64,000 nt of DNA from Neelides folsomi. Its lineage: Eukaryota > Arthropoda > Collembola > Neelipleona > Neelidae. The notes beneath the pieces are model-generated. The model did not search any database. It saw only the letters and a list, made by a program, of their open reading frames with translations, and was not told where the DNA came from. The stretch lies in the NCBI GenBank assembly GCA_034687125.1, contig JAQGBZ010000120.1:106206-170205 (forward strand). Reading direction: 5' to 3'. This document shows positions 1 through 13,000 of the stretch, one piece after another (within the stretch, counting starts at the first letter, position 1; each line of letters opens with the position of its first letter). Position numbers and translations under genes: made by a program.

Positions 1-3000
1 CCCTTGTTGTTATTCAACTCACAACGAACGAACCCTCACAAACTCACGAAAAATTTGACCTTTAAAGCTTTGGAAAGTTTAAATTATCATTCATAAGTCA
101 AATGATGTCTTGAGCATAAAAAGGATCAAAGGAATTCCTCCTTATTTTTATAAATACTAAATATGGTTTATTTTAGAATATATAAATATAAAACCAGAGA
201 TAACTTAAATATTTTTAACACCCAAAGTTTAAAATTCAGGAAAACTTTTCATTTTCAATTAATAATAAATAACCGGTTGATTAAATTTTAATATATAAAA
301 TTAAAGCTTAATTCAGAAATATCTACAGATTGGTTACCAGACTTTGCAATTTCACTAATTATTAAATTAAAAAAATATTTAACCCTGCGTGAACTTAATT
401 TGAAATTAAATGAAAATAAAAAAAAATCTTCCCAAATTAGGAAATGATGATGACAAATAAAAAAAGGTAAAGTGAAAAACGACGTTCAGCTTTTAACCGT
501 TCATTATCAAATAACAAGTTAACGGATAAAAAAAGCCTTAAAAGCCCCTCCAATAAACATCTCGTTATCATTAAGGAAAGGATCGCCTTTGAACCTGAAA
601 TTTGCACTTTCTTCATCTTCCTTCAAATTCACAAGTTTTCATCTAAGGCAAATTGTTAAATGGCGTGAGCTCAACGTAGTGAAAAATTAAAAATTGGCTC
701 GTCTTTCCACCTTGGCCTCTTTTGTCAATCTGTCAATGGGAAAGTGCAAGATGTGTGAAATGGGAAGGAAAACAATTTTGCAAATAAATGATTAGTTACA
801 TTGTAAAATGAAATTGAAGAAAGAAACTTCTCCAAGTGCGCCAATTGCTTTATGGTTTAATGTGGAAAGTACAATAAGTAATTGGGGAGTTTAGATGGAG
901 TTTAAAAGGAGTTTGGACGAGGTTTGAAGTTGAATAAAGAGTGGTGAAAAGAAAGTGGAAAAAAATGTTTGGAGCATCTCAACGCATCTCAACGTGGCAA
1001 TAAAGGTGAATTAGTGGAGGCATGAAGTTTATCTTGAAAATTATAGACAAGTCTGGAGGTATTTGAGCCCATAGTTCATTTTGGCTATAGTAATTACATA
1101 GAGATCCTTTCCTTGGATTCTTTCACTCATTGCCAATTTGATGGATGAACTCTACGTATACTATTAACTGTCATAAAATCGGAATTACAAATTCCGAATC
1201 TCTCACTAACTCACATAACAAAATATTATACAAATCCTTTTTCTTCATATCTTATGTTATCCAGCTCATTCAAAATATACAGATCTTAAGAATACAAAAG
1301 TCATACTCAGCATATCCCTACGTTCTATTATTTTATAAGTACAATATGGGTACATTTTAATTTTTTAGAAAAATTTATATAGGAGTTAATGTATAATACT
1401 GCATTAAAAATATTTTTGTGTACAAAAAATTAATTTAATGGTTTGTGAGGTTTTGTGAATGACCATTTGATGAGGAGTTGAGTTGTATTAATATTTCCCT
1501 TTTTGAATTCTAAATTGTTTAATGCTCACATAATCACGTCAATCAAGTGGGCTTTTGAAGGAGGCGGGCCGACGAGGAATTCTTCCTTAACACCTTTCAA
1601 TGAGAAGATAAATCATTCCGCTTCGAAACACCTTTGGCTCAAACCCATGAGAAATTGAAATGTGATACTCAAAAGGATTAATTCAACTATTTCAACAACA
1701 CAAATTGCCCTTCACCTTCTCTCTCAAGAATTCAGAATTTCTCTCTTTTTCAACATTATCAACATCATTCCTTCTTTTTTTCTTTCCATTGCCACTGGCA
1801 AAGTTAAAAAATGAAAGGAAAAAATTGTCTTTTGTCTAATGACATTTAATGCAGGAAAATAATTATTTGCGTTCAATTTCTTTTATTCAATGGTTGAATG
1901 TGATCTTATAATTTACATTTGAATCACTAAATATAATAGAATTCAATTATTTATTTGAATGGACATTTAATATTTAAGACTTAAAATTTGTATATTTGAT
2001 AATTCATTAAATGTTTTATTTTAATATTTTATTTTATTTTAGCGCAAGTTGTAGTTCCATTTGCATTTAACCATTTTGAAATTAAAATCTAAAAAATGTT
2101 TATTTAATCATTTGATCACACTTGTGTATAAATAATTGGAATTTAAATAGGAACATTATTCCAAGTCCTTACATTATTTTACTGGATTTAACATTGTTAA
2201 TGTTTCAACGCTGTGTGATTGTAACAAGTATGGTTATGCAAAGTTAATGCCAAGTTAATGCAAAGTTAGTTTTCCAAGAAGTGAATAAAAGAAGGATACT
2301 ATCAAATTACATCATATACCATACATACATTAAATACATCAACAAGTTAGGGAATGACCTCAAGGCAGAATTCCAGGCTTAGTGAAAGGAGATCAATTTG
2401 ATTCTATTTTCATTAATCTTTCCTTGATTTATTAAATACCTGTTTACGAATTAACGCTCGATGAAAAACAAAGGTTCCTTATCTCTCTCCAGATTTATCG
2501 GGCGCAAATCTCAAGAAGAAGATTTATGAAGACATGGAGGGTTGAACGTAAGGAGATTCATTTGATGTAAAGGAGATTCATTCATTTATTTTATCATCCC
2601 GTTGAATCGAATGTCCATAAGGAGGAACATTGGAGGTTCAATCTCGACAAGTGAAATGATATTTTCCAATTGATAACAAAGTGCCTTTTACAAACGTTTT
2701 CTCTCAATTAGTCCTATTCTTATCTACCATTTATCCTCTTTAGGGATGACTTGTAATAGAAATGTCACTGGTGATCTTTTAAACAATAATTTATTATTTT
2801 GCTAATTTCAAAGACATCTAAAATAAAAATTTTAAATTATCCTTTTGGTTCTTGCATTCTATTACTGGCAGTTATAATACATTTCTCCAAACGGAATATT
2901 TTGATAATTTTTATTTAACATTTTATAAAAAAAAGTTAAAAGAAATATTTAAATAAAATTATCAAATAATTAATATTCATAAACTTTAATAGATGTTTTA

Positions 3001-3900
3001 GCTGAAGATGCTATGATTTTACGAACATTTTATGGTTCGTCGTTTTTAGTCTTTTAGGGAAAATGATAACTCAAAATTATTATTTATGTCATTGGAAAAA
3101 AAATAATAATGGGAATTGTCGGATCGTGTTGAACAAATGAAAGTTGTTGGAAGATTTCCTCATTTTAATAACCACGACGGAATAATAAAAAAAAGTAATT
3201 TGCCTCCATTGATTTGAACCATACTTGAATTTGCACATCTTGAAACTGTTGATGCCACAAAAGATATTTCCCTCCAAATAGCAATTTACTTTCAACAACT
3301 CGCCTCAATCTTTCAATGACTCTTCAACGAGGGGTTGGAAAGAGAAACGAGAACAGATTTGTAAAAGAAAGCTTTGGAGGAGATTAAAATGAAAAGCTCT
3401 GATTTCCAACCCTCAACGTCATCTCCATCTCAATTTTTTTATTTTTCTCAATCGCTACCTGAATAAATGATTGTAATGATGAGGAGTGGGAGATTGAAAG
3501 GATAAGAAAAGAGCGATATCTGAATATCGGCCCTTTCCTCGGGCAATTTCTCAACTCAAGAGATCTCTTATACATGTCTTATACATTTCCTTTTGTATTA
3601 GCCTATATATTTTCTCTTGTCTTTTTTATATACATTTATATTATCTTGAGCTGGTTGTGGCTGATGGTGAGCAGGAGCCATGATCATCGGTCTACATCGC
3701 GATGTGAATCAGAAGACGTCGATGGGCGTCCTTCTCCAACCCATAAATCAAGAAGTACAAACATGGGAAGAAACCCAAAGTTAGAATTAATTTCTCCACT
3801 CCCTCCGTCTCGCTCCATCACGGCGGACGTTGGATTGAAAGACTCCAAATTACCAATTGGAAATTATAAGGAGAGAAAGAATGAAAAGCGAGTGAAAAGG
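1..3900. other. Non-coding, AT-rich intergenic DNA
   Basis: No open frame here has a recognisable domain, splice partners or coding-like composition. A 111-codon frame at 3574-3909 begins with a hydrophobic run and then becomes low-complexity basic sequence; I treat it as chance. Visible small-scale structure: an imperfect TTTTA run at about 2014-2041, a tandem duplicate of a GCATCTCAACG unit near 975-996, and a repeated AAGGAGATTCATT unit near 2549-2583. Confidence 0.6.
2014..2041. repeat. Imperfect TTTTA microsatellite
   Basis: A short run of ATTTT/TTTTA units interrupted by one AATA step. It is simple sequence in AT-rich DNA with no gene nearby. Confidence 0.6.
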
Positions 3901-6900
3901 ACAAGATAATGAAATTACACACCTCAATCATTCTCATCTTCAATCAATAGACAGAATAAATAGATAGATACAATTTCCATTGGACCAAAAATCATATATT
4001 GTCTTTTTGACATCTGCTTCATTCACTTCATCATTAAAATCAAAAGTCATAAGAAAAATCCATAAGAAAAGTCCATATGGAAAACTTTGGAAGAACTTTC
4101 AAAGAACAATGAACGTCTTGGCATAATTGCACAAATAATTGTGCAAATAATACCGTACCGTTCAATGTTGATTTAATGTATGAACGCAAAAAGGCGCGAA
4201 ACATTTGGCTGAATTTAATAATGCTGTTGATGTCTTTGAAGCTCCTTTTTAAATTATATATTATTTAGTGTTAGGAGAATAAACTCAACAAAAGGAAGGA
4301 CCCAATAATTAAATTTCCCTCTTCTCCTTTTAATTCTTGCGTAATTCTCTTGTAATTTGGTTGTAATAACTGCTTGTAAAATTTAATACACGTATTTTGG
4401 ACTTGATAAAAAGGGCAAATGCGGTGTGTGTGTTTTTGACGTGTCTCGTTGTTGGCTGTAAGGATTGTTAAAAACTTAAATTTTCTGCTCGATTTCCACC
4501 TTCAATTTCCACCATGGATTTTCCACGTAGCCAAAGGAGTTTTTAATGGCCCTATTTTCCGACAGGAGTTATGGATTAACTTTAAAGTTAAACTTTCCTA
4601 TATTCCCTTTTTATCTCCGGTCGGTTTTTTGTTAACCGCAGTCATTTATTTCGACATTTCCAACCCTCCGCATTTTCCACTTTGGGAGTGCGGAGGTGAG
4701 GAAATTGTGGAAAATGGTCCTTGGTGTAAATTAAGAATAGAGATGTGATGAGTCGTTCGACATGGAAGTATTAAGTCAATTACACTCCGTTGCCTCTTGT
4801 GGCTGGAATCCTGGAAAGGTGTGGGAAACAAAACCCAAATTCCCACACTGTCCGCGGGGACTCTGAGACTTCCAGGGAGGGAAAAAGAAACCCCAAGAGA
4901 ATTTAATCATCCCCCCTTTCATAATATTAAATTTTCATTGTTTCCTCTCTCATTCGATATTATTGAGGAATTGCCAATCTCCCAAATCCCCCATTGTTCT
5001 GAACGAGGTAATAAATGAGAAGAAAAAGTTCCATAGTCTGACTGGGCTCTCCGTGGGCCCAAAGAGTTTTTCAGTTTTAAACCGCACTGATGAATCGGCA
5101 GGCGGCAATTTGAACTTTTCCTCTCTGCGCCCTCCGCTCTTTAAAGTCAACTCCAATTTTGAAAACAGCTGGAGAAGACAAAGAAACCGGTCATTGAAGG
5201 AGGAAACGGCCAATGACGCTTGGACTTTATTGGCAAGATTCAAATAAGTTTAATTTAATTGCCCATTTCACATTTGCATGATGAAACCCCTTGCGACCGC
5301 ATGAATCAATTCATTGTTTTTTGCCAAAGTTCCAACTGATCTCGAAAGTAATTTAATTGAGCTTTAAAAGGACCGCCCCAAAAATCCCATGTTTACAAAT
5401 TAAATGACCAGCCGTGGGACCATTATTGTTTTTTCTCATTGGATCAGAAATAATAAATAAGAACAATTGTTAATTATTACATGTCTATTTGCTAGAAACG
5501 TATTACCAGATATGCAAGCTGTGTTTAAAGGCTTAAAGCAATACACTATTGTATTGTGTTAATATTCATTGTCTTATATTTTCCATTGCATAATTTAATA
5601 CATTGTCTTTTACACCTCCGCACGTTTTAGCCAAACTGATGGGCAGGAGGGAGCGTCGCGGTAGTTGAAAATGCCAAATGGAGTTTATGAGTAGATTTAA
5701 AATTATGCGAAGATTCTTTAATCCATTTATTAAATTAGGGACGCGGAAAAAACCATCTGGCAAGGTTCGTATGGGAATTTGGGTAATGTATGGGAGTTGA
5801 TATGGGAAATGGTTCTCCTCTTTCTCTCCCTTGTCTCATTTAGGTGAATGGCTAATGAGATTTTGCCTAAATAAGGCCTCATCTAATGAGCCCGCTCGAC
5901 AAACTAATTATCCCATTTAAGCAACAATATACAACTGGCTGCGGTCCTTATTCGCCAGGCCCCTGCTACGCGAACATCAACTTCGGCAAACCTTTGGATT
6001 CTTATAAGGAAAACTGGAGCCTTTACAATTTAAAACTTTCATCACCACATAAAGGGGCAGAGGGCTTAAAATAAATAACAAGTTCTTATTTTCTTATTTT
6101 AATCCCTATCCTATTCATTGGCACAGATAGGGCATAACAATCCTTAGAAATTAAGGATGTAATTTTTCACTGATTCCTCTATGGTTTTTTTAAGATAGAG
6201 AAATTAATATTTTGAATCCAATCACGACTCCATGACTCGACCTCAATCATTCAATGAATTCGTACAGAAAACATTAGGTTTTTTCTCTTCAGTCACTTCT
6301 CCTTACATTTGGTTCATTTCTCTTCTCAGGGTGAATGTTGAATAACAATTACTTTTCTTTTTCTTCCTTTTTGGGATGCTCGTAGGAATTTTTTGAATCG
6401 GGGCTCATTTGCATTAATTTAATATTTCGAATATTTAATCGCGTTAGTTAAATAATGCAAGAGAGAGACAATATGGACATAATTGGTCATCGAGAACTTG
6501 AATAAAATACATACTACTCATTCAGGGAATGGATCCATGTCACCATTGCCAATTTCAATCACGGCCCTTTTTTAAATTTTCAACTCAACACTCTACAGAC
6601 ATACCTTATACCGCCTTATACCAATATGGTATATATTGATTATGTATACTGATATTTAGGTGTATAATGTACCTATAGATATGATTGTTGGATATAATAT
6701 TCATGTTTTCTACATGTGTAGTTGACATAAACTCTTATGCATACCAAATGGTTTAAATGACGAGATTAAATTAACTGAATGATAAATATATTTTCCCCAA
6801 CGGTGGAGAATGAAGAAGGAATGTACACACGGAATTGAATTAATGAAGCAGGTGTGAACGAACGAGCCGTGCAGAATGTGTAGAATGGGTCACTCATAAA

Positions 6901-8900
6901 TAAAAATTTGATTAACAAACGCCTTGGTGGCCAAAGTGGGCTTCAATTGACAATGAGAATCCCCAGAAATTGTGACAATGAAATTCATTCAGCTTCTGTG
7001 AATTGGAGAATCTCTTTAACTTCGAATCTCGGGATGGATAAAAGTTTTTTGTATGGCTTGAGGTGTTGGCAGGAACTCGCCAACTTCCTACAACCACTTT
7101 GATTCAATTCTATGTGATGGTTGGACTCGACCGAATTTGCAATTCGAATTTAAAGTAATTTCCCATTCGTGATTGGGAGGTGTGGCCTTTGATCCACTTA
7201 CTCATCCTCATACTCAAATAATAATAAAATTTAATATCTTGCAGGATTCCTTACGATTTGGCTTACTTTTTCAAAAAATTACTTTTTTCATGCCATTTAT
7301 TTTCTTTACACTTCCTTCTTGTTTAATAATTTTCGTTTAAGGATTTCGTGCTTGTTTGATAATTCCTTACTATTCAGTATTTTATATTACAAAAAGTTGT
7401 TTATTTCATTTGAAAGTTTTTAATGTTGGTTGATGTGCTTAAATTTTGAAAGATTCTTTAGGAAGTTGATTAAAATTAAAATTAATAATTAAAATTAAAA
7501 TTAATTTTCCAATTACAAATAGGTAGTATTAGCTCTGGTTACTCCTTCCTTAAAATTAATTTTTCTTGGTGCGGTCGGCGGCGTGTTTCAGTATTGTGAC
7601 ATTGAAAAGAGAGAATGATTCTCCTAATAAGGATAACTGGCATAAAGAGACGAACATAAATCTAAGTCGCTCCGGTCAAATCCGTTGAGGATTTTATAAA
7701 GAAGCTATTCAATCTCACCTAATAAGAAACATAATACAATATCCTGGTATAATATTTATACAGCATATTCTATACTCACATTAAGTATAGTATAGGTATA
7801 CAATATATTGTAAGATGGTATTATATTAAACATTTTGAATAGATATACCCGTATCCAAAAAATAAGTACATAGAAGAAACAAAAGACTTCTTAAATAGAG
7901 TCTTAAATACTTCTCCTTGTGACAAAGCTTCTTTAAACCTATTAGCTTTCCTATACAATTAAATACAACCCAGAGTTCGCCAACGGGTACAGTGGAAAAA
8001 ACTACAGGTAAGTGTGTCTAATTCCCAAAGATGACATTATTTGTTATTCAATGTTTGCTGATGCATCTTCTTTTAAGGACAAGTTAAAGGAAATGTTTAT
8101 ATTCAGTATAATAATGTACAATTAAATGGTAAATGTAAATGCATCTTTACATAGAGTATGTATATATTGTACAAATGTATATAACAATTTATGGTAGAGA
8201 TGTAATAAGTCTAATAAGAAATACATACAGAGATGTATAAGTATCTGTAGTATCAGTATTTTATATGTAAGAATGCCATTAAATGTGTTAAGGTAAATCC
8301 ATTATGAGCAAAGGGTGAATGGGAGCTGAATTTCTGTCTGGGTGTCTCTTTTGTTTCAGGCGTTACGGATGTGGGGCTTTGGAGATAAATCTCCCCCGGT
8401 CGTTCTGTCACTTAAATAAATATGTATTGAAACTGAGGGTCTTTAATGGCTCAGGGGATCCCATTAGGGCTCTGCATTAAGTGGAATAAAACTTCCCCAT
8501 ATATTAGCCTTTTAATCCGATCCTCAATCTGACTGACAACTTGAGCCATTATGCATTACGCTCCTCCTTGGTATTTCGACTCCCGGAGTCCATTGAACTT
8601 CAATTTGCGCTTCCTACCTGGGCGCCTTCACGATCATGAAGCTGCAGATCTTTTTCATCCCTTCCTATATTCATTTGCTCATTCTGTGACCAGACACACA
8701 CATGGTTCCTTCTTAATGATAGATCCAGTTGAGGAGATCTCCCCCAGTTTAATTACATTCTCATACCAATTAGCAGCATGCTCTGCCCATTTTACAATCC
8801 TCCACTCCACAGCCAGAACCATAAAACTCACAGATTACATGCAGATGTAACCTCTCGCCAAATTAGCATGGAATCTCTTGTTGGGAAATGTGTTGTGAAT
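3901..8900. other. Intergenic DNA with two GC-richer islands
   Basis: No gene is supported. Two stretches, about 4440-5250 and 8330-8870, are visibly richer in G and C than their surroundings and have open frames on both strands, a sign of composition rather than coding. Between them, 6590-6730 and 7740-8280 are AT-rich patches full of TATAC, GTATA and TGTAC words. The islands could be regulatory modules, but nothing in the sequence proves it. Confidence 0.5.
7468..7507. repeat. TTAAAA-type microsatellite
   Basis: Two blocks of ATTAAAATTAAAATTAAT-like sequence, separated by a few bases, form an imperfect hexanucleotide repeat. Confidence 0.6.
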
Positions 8901-11900
8901 TTATATTTTTGAACCCCAAGAGAGCGTTTTTAGTAAATAAAAATATTTTATACTTTTATTCACAACAAACTTCTACAATGTTTCAACTCGACTACTTAAT
9001 AATAATTAATTTACAAGAAAAATGTAAATTAGAATTCTTATATTATGAATTCTTGATATCTACATAAATTACGCGAATCTCGTACATTATCATTTTATCG
9101 TACTTTATTCCAGACATTATCTCGCACATTATTCCAATATCATTATTTTCATTATCAACACGATGTTAAAAGTCCTGTTATTAAATATGCAAACTTGTAA
9201 ATTTTAAGTAGCGGAATTGATGAAGCATCAATAACTTTTCAAGTTGAGTTAAATACGCTGAAAGTTGATTTTTAATGGTAGTGAGTTTTAGCAGTCATTT
9301 AATTCTCTTCATGTGAGTTCCGTGCTGAAGTAACGAGAATGTTCCCCATATAAATTAATAATTTACCATCAAATTATCCTCACATTATTTTGTCTCTTTC
9401 CATTAATGAGAAAATAAAAGAGTAATGCGGAGAGATTCAATCAATTAAATAAAAAAAAATCTAAAATGAAATTCTTTAAAGACCTCTAGGATCTTTTTAA
9501 AATTTTCGTTTTATTAAAAAATGTAAACAATTTATTTAGTTGGATACATAGTGAAATGGTATTTGTACTTGTTCAATTCAATTCCTTTTATCACTTTACA
9601 GATGAATTGGAAAGAATAAAAAATATTTTACCACCTCTACTTTATTTTCATTTGTGTAGCCTTTAAATTACAATGAGGAATTTGAAATGGTCATGGTAGA
9701 AGGGACAAATATGGAAGTTTTATTGCCATACACTTTGTAATTTTAACTACTTGCTCCTTACGCCAATTTGGATCTTTGACCCATAATCATAAACTTTTCA
9801 AATTACATTACATTGTTAGTATGTATATGTAAGTAAAAAGTAGGCTTATTCAAACGAATGTACTATTAAATATAACTTTGCATTATTTTTTATTTATTTC
9901 CTACTGAAATTGCAACCTTCGCCGCCTCCACAGATATTTAAAATTGATTTATGGTTTCTAGTCGATGAAATGTTTGGTGATTAAATTTTTAACTCACCGT
10001 TTTGAGCCATGATGAACTCTTTGTACTCGTCAGGAGTCGGGAAATATTTTTTGAGTAGGAGAAACATTAAATTTTTGGTAATAAATGATGATTATTTTGT
10101 AAATTGTAAGAGGATCTTGTGGACCGAGATCCTCCCAGAGTTGAAATGAAAAATCTTCTTAGAACCTCTCTAAGCCATTTACAAGTTGAAGGAATAAAAA
10201 ATGAACAAAGGTGAAATGATGTGCTTTAAGTCGCTTAATTTTCTTCACCCGTTACATTAAGAAGATAAAGCTAATGGAGAATCAGAGTTCCAAATGATGA
10301 ATTTATTAGGTTCAAATTCCAATTGAACAGTTATTGTTTGATTCTACTTAAAAGTGTTATTGTGGATGTTTTACAATTTAAGTGAATTTCAGTAATCTTT
10401 TCTTGTAAATTGCTAATTCTTGTTTACTTTTTTCCAATTTAATTTATGCACTTAAATCGTACTTACAAATTTTTATTGTGATATTTGCTACCTTAATCAG
10501 ACCACACTAAACCGTGGATAGTTTTTGATTGCGTTCTAAATAATTGTACATACCTAATACCTAGTTAATTTAATAAACATAAAAATAATATCACTTACCA
10601 GTTATGTCCAAATAAGAAGTTCCCCGTGTTGTTTTTCATTATTTTCGTTTTTCTTTTGGGACAACCCAACAAAGAGGAAAATTCCAATTCTCAATCAATG
10701 GTCACAATCAAATATCTGTAATTAATAAATAACAATATAATTAATATTTAATACAGGGGGATTCACACTAAAGTAATTGAATATTTCATAATTAGCATCA
10801 TTTGACACGCTATGGATTTAATAATTTTTAGAACATATTTGGGGATATAAAACAAAATTATTCTCACACGGCACATTCCTCAAAATTATTCCCAAAACTT
10901 TCCACAATAAAGTGAATAAATGTAAATGAACGCATCTTGAGAAATTAATGGCATGTGGCTCTCGTGATTCGAAGAAAAACAACATTTAAGAATATCAAAC
11001 GATTCAACCCTTCATAATGAACTTCCATGGGCAATGGAGATTTGAGGAAACGAACATTTGTAATTTTCTCAAATAGGATGGTAATGAAAAGTTCATTAAG
11101 CTTCAAAATCCTCTAAACATTCATTCCATTCATTTTTGAGCGATAAGGAAAAGAAATCTCCAATTGCTATATAATATTACAAAAGGAGTATTAAACACAC
11201 TATCAGTATTAAAAATTCCATAATAAAAAAATTAAGCACATACAGGTAACTAAATGGAATAAATACAGTGATTTTATAAGGTATATCTCACGAAAGGATT
11301 TCCAAGTTGGAGACAAAGATAAATTGCAGAGGGTGGGAGAGATAGGGATTTTAACATTTTATCTCCCAACTCGATCTATCTCAACAGTTGTTGTTATCAT
11401 CCAATCTCGCACATGGTCACATTTCCTATTTTTCCCGGTATAACATTTTACAATCCGAATTTTTAATTTTATTTTATTGCCACCATAATTGAATACACCT
11501 TTGATAAAAACTGAAAGGACAAATGCATGCAAGGAATTAACTTGGCTTTATTAGAGAGTAAATGAGTATGAGCAAATAAAAAAGAATATTTATATTGTAC
11601 GAGAATTGTATGAATAAATTAGTTGGTGAAACTGAATATGGTGAATTGTTGATGATTTAACATGGGTTTTAAAGATTCGTAAAATGTATAAAAGAAAGAA
11701 ACGGTCAAGAGCAATTTACAATTACAAGGGCGAGCCATGTTCAAAATTTCATTTTAGAAAACATTTTCTCCGTCTCTCACTTTTATAACTCGTCTTTTCC
11801 TCAGATGTCCGAGATTTGATAGTAAAAACACGAACACCTTCAATTCCAAACGCCCATAAACTTGACCATAACGACTGACCTGAAGACACAAAAGAAGAAT

Positions 11901-13000
11901 CTAAGAAGAATCAAATGACACCAAATGAGAATCATAGAAGAACCATAAAACAACCATAAGAGAATCATAGGAGAATAAAAGGAAATAAAAAAGGGATAAA
12001 GAAGAATATAAAAAGGTAATCAAAGCACTTGTCGCTTCGGCTCTTCTGTGTCTTTGTCAATCCGCCTTTATTTGTGTCATGTAAAAGTGAGGAAAACCAG
12101 GTAAATGTGAGCAGAAAGGGGGAAAGGCAATTAAGTGGTTAAACAATTGATTGGAATTCATCCAATGTCCAAACTGGATTCAAAATAATTTAACTTCATT
12201 CCTCCCCAAGATTGCTCCTTAATAATATAATTTGAAAGAGCAATTTCCTCCTAGATCAAATGAATATCAATTTCATGACAATGGCAAATCAGCCTTTCTG
12301 GATTATGATAATTCACAAATAAAAAAACGGGGACTTTGGTCATTCCCAATAAGAAAAATCTCCCCTGGGTCCATTAGTATTCAGCGTGACTATTTAATTT
12401 ATCGCTCTCAATATTCTTTCCCTCCAATGCAATGCCTTCAGTTGATATTATTCATGGAAAATTCCTTTATTTGAAATGCAAACCCCGGCGTCTCAATTAA
12501 TTAGAACCTTCTAAATATTCAGACTTCCTCCGGAGAAAAAAATAACTTTGGACTCCATAACTTCATTGAACAATGGAATCATAATATCAAAATTTTGTAT
12601 TGGTAGCCGCACGTCCGCTCTTCATGTAATAACTTGATGATACAAAAGTTGAACCAAAACAATCAAAGTACAAGTCCGGGCAGTTTTGATGTTTAGTAAA
12701 ATCTCAAAATCTCCCTCCAGCTCTGAACTCCTTTTCCAACCCAATTGACACATGGGGCGGTCAGAGGCGGTTTAATACAAAAAACCTAACAAGTGAATTG
12801 TTCTCCTACTTTTAATAAACTTAATACTGTTATTCAACTGGATATGTACATATATCAGTGGAGTTTTTCAAGCGTAGCATTGGTCTTACTATGTGTTTAA
12901 ATTATTAACAAGATTATAAGAATAATTTTATAATGGTGGGAATAGTCGATATAAAATTGAGTTTATTTCATTGATATTCAAAGTACGCAACGTTGGCTCC
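8901..13000. other. Intergenic DNA, mostly AT-rich
   Basis: No gene is supported. From 8930 to 11,700 the sequence is AT-rich with many short stop-broken frames. A purine-rich imperfect repeat lies at about 11,880-12,000. An 80-codon frame at 12,232-12,474 has no recognisable domain and no splice context, and I do not call it a gene. Confidence 0.55.
11880..12005. repeat. Degenerate purine-rich repeat
   Basis: The stretch repeats AGAAGAATC, GAGAATCATAG and AACCATAA words at irregular spacing on a strand made mostly of A and G. It looks like a decayed minisatellite. No function is evident. Confidence 0.45.

Noticed and set aside
3574-3909. 111-codon plus frame with a hydrophobic start
   Set aside because: Hydrophobic run from AT-rich DNA followed by low-complexity basic sequence; no domain, splice partner or coding-type composition.
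4449-5247. Cluster of five overlapping frames of 66-99 codons
   Set aside because: They overlap on both strands in a GC-richer island, as expected from fewer stop codons, and none resembles a protein family.
8551-8850. 99-codon plus frame
   Set aside because: Mixed composition but no domain, no splice context, and it lies in a GC-richer island like others that are open by composition.
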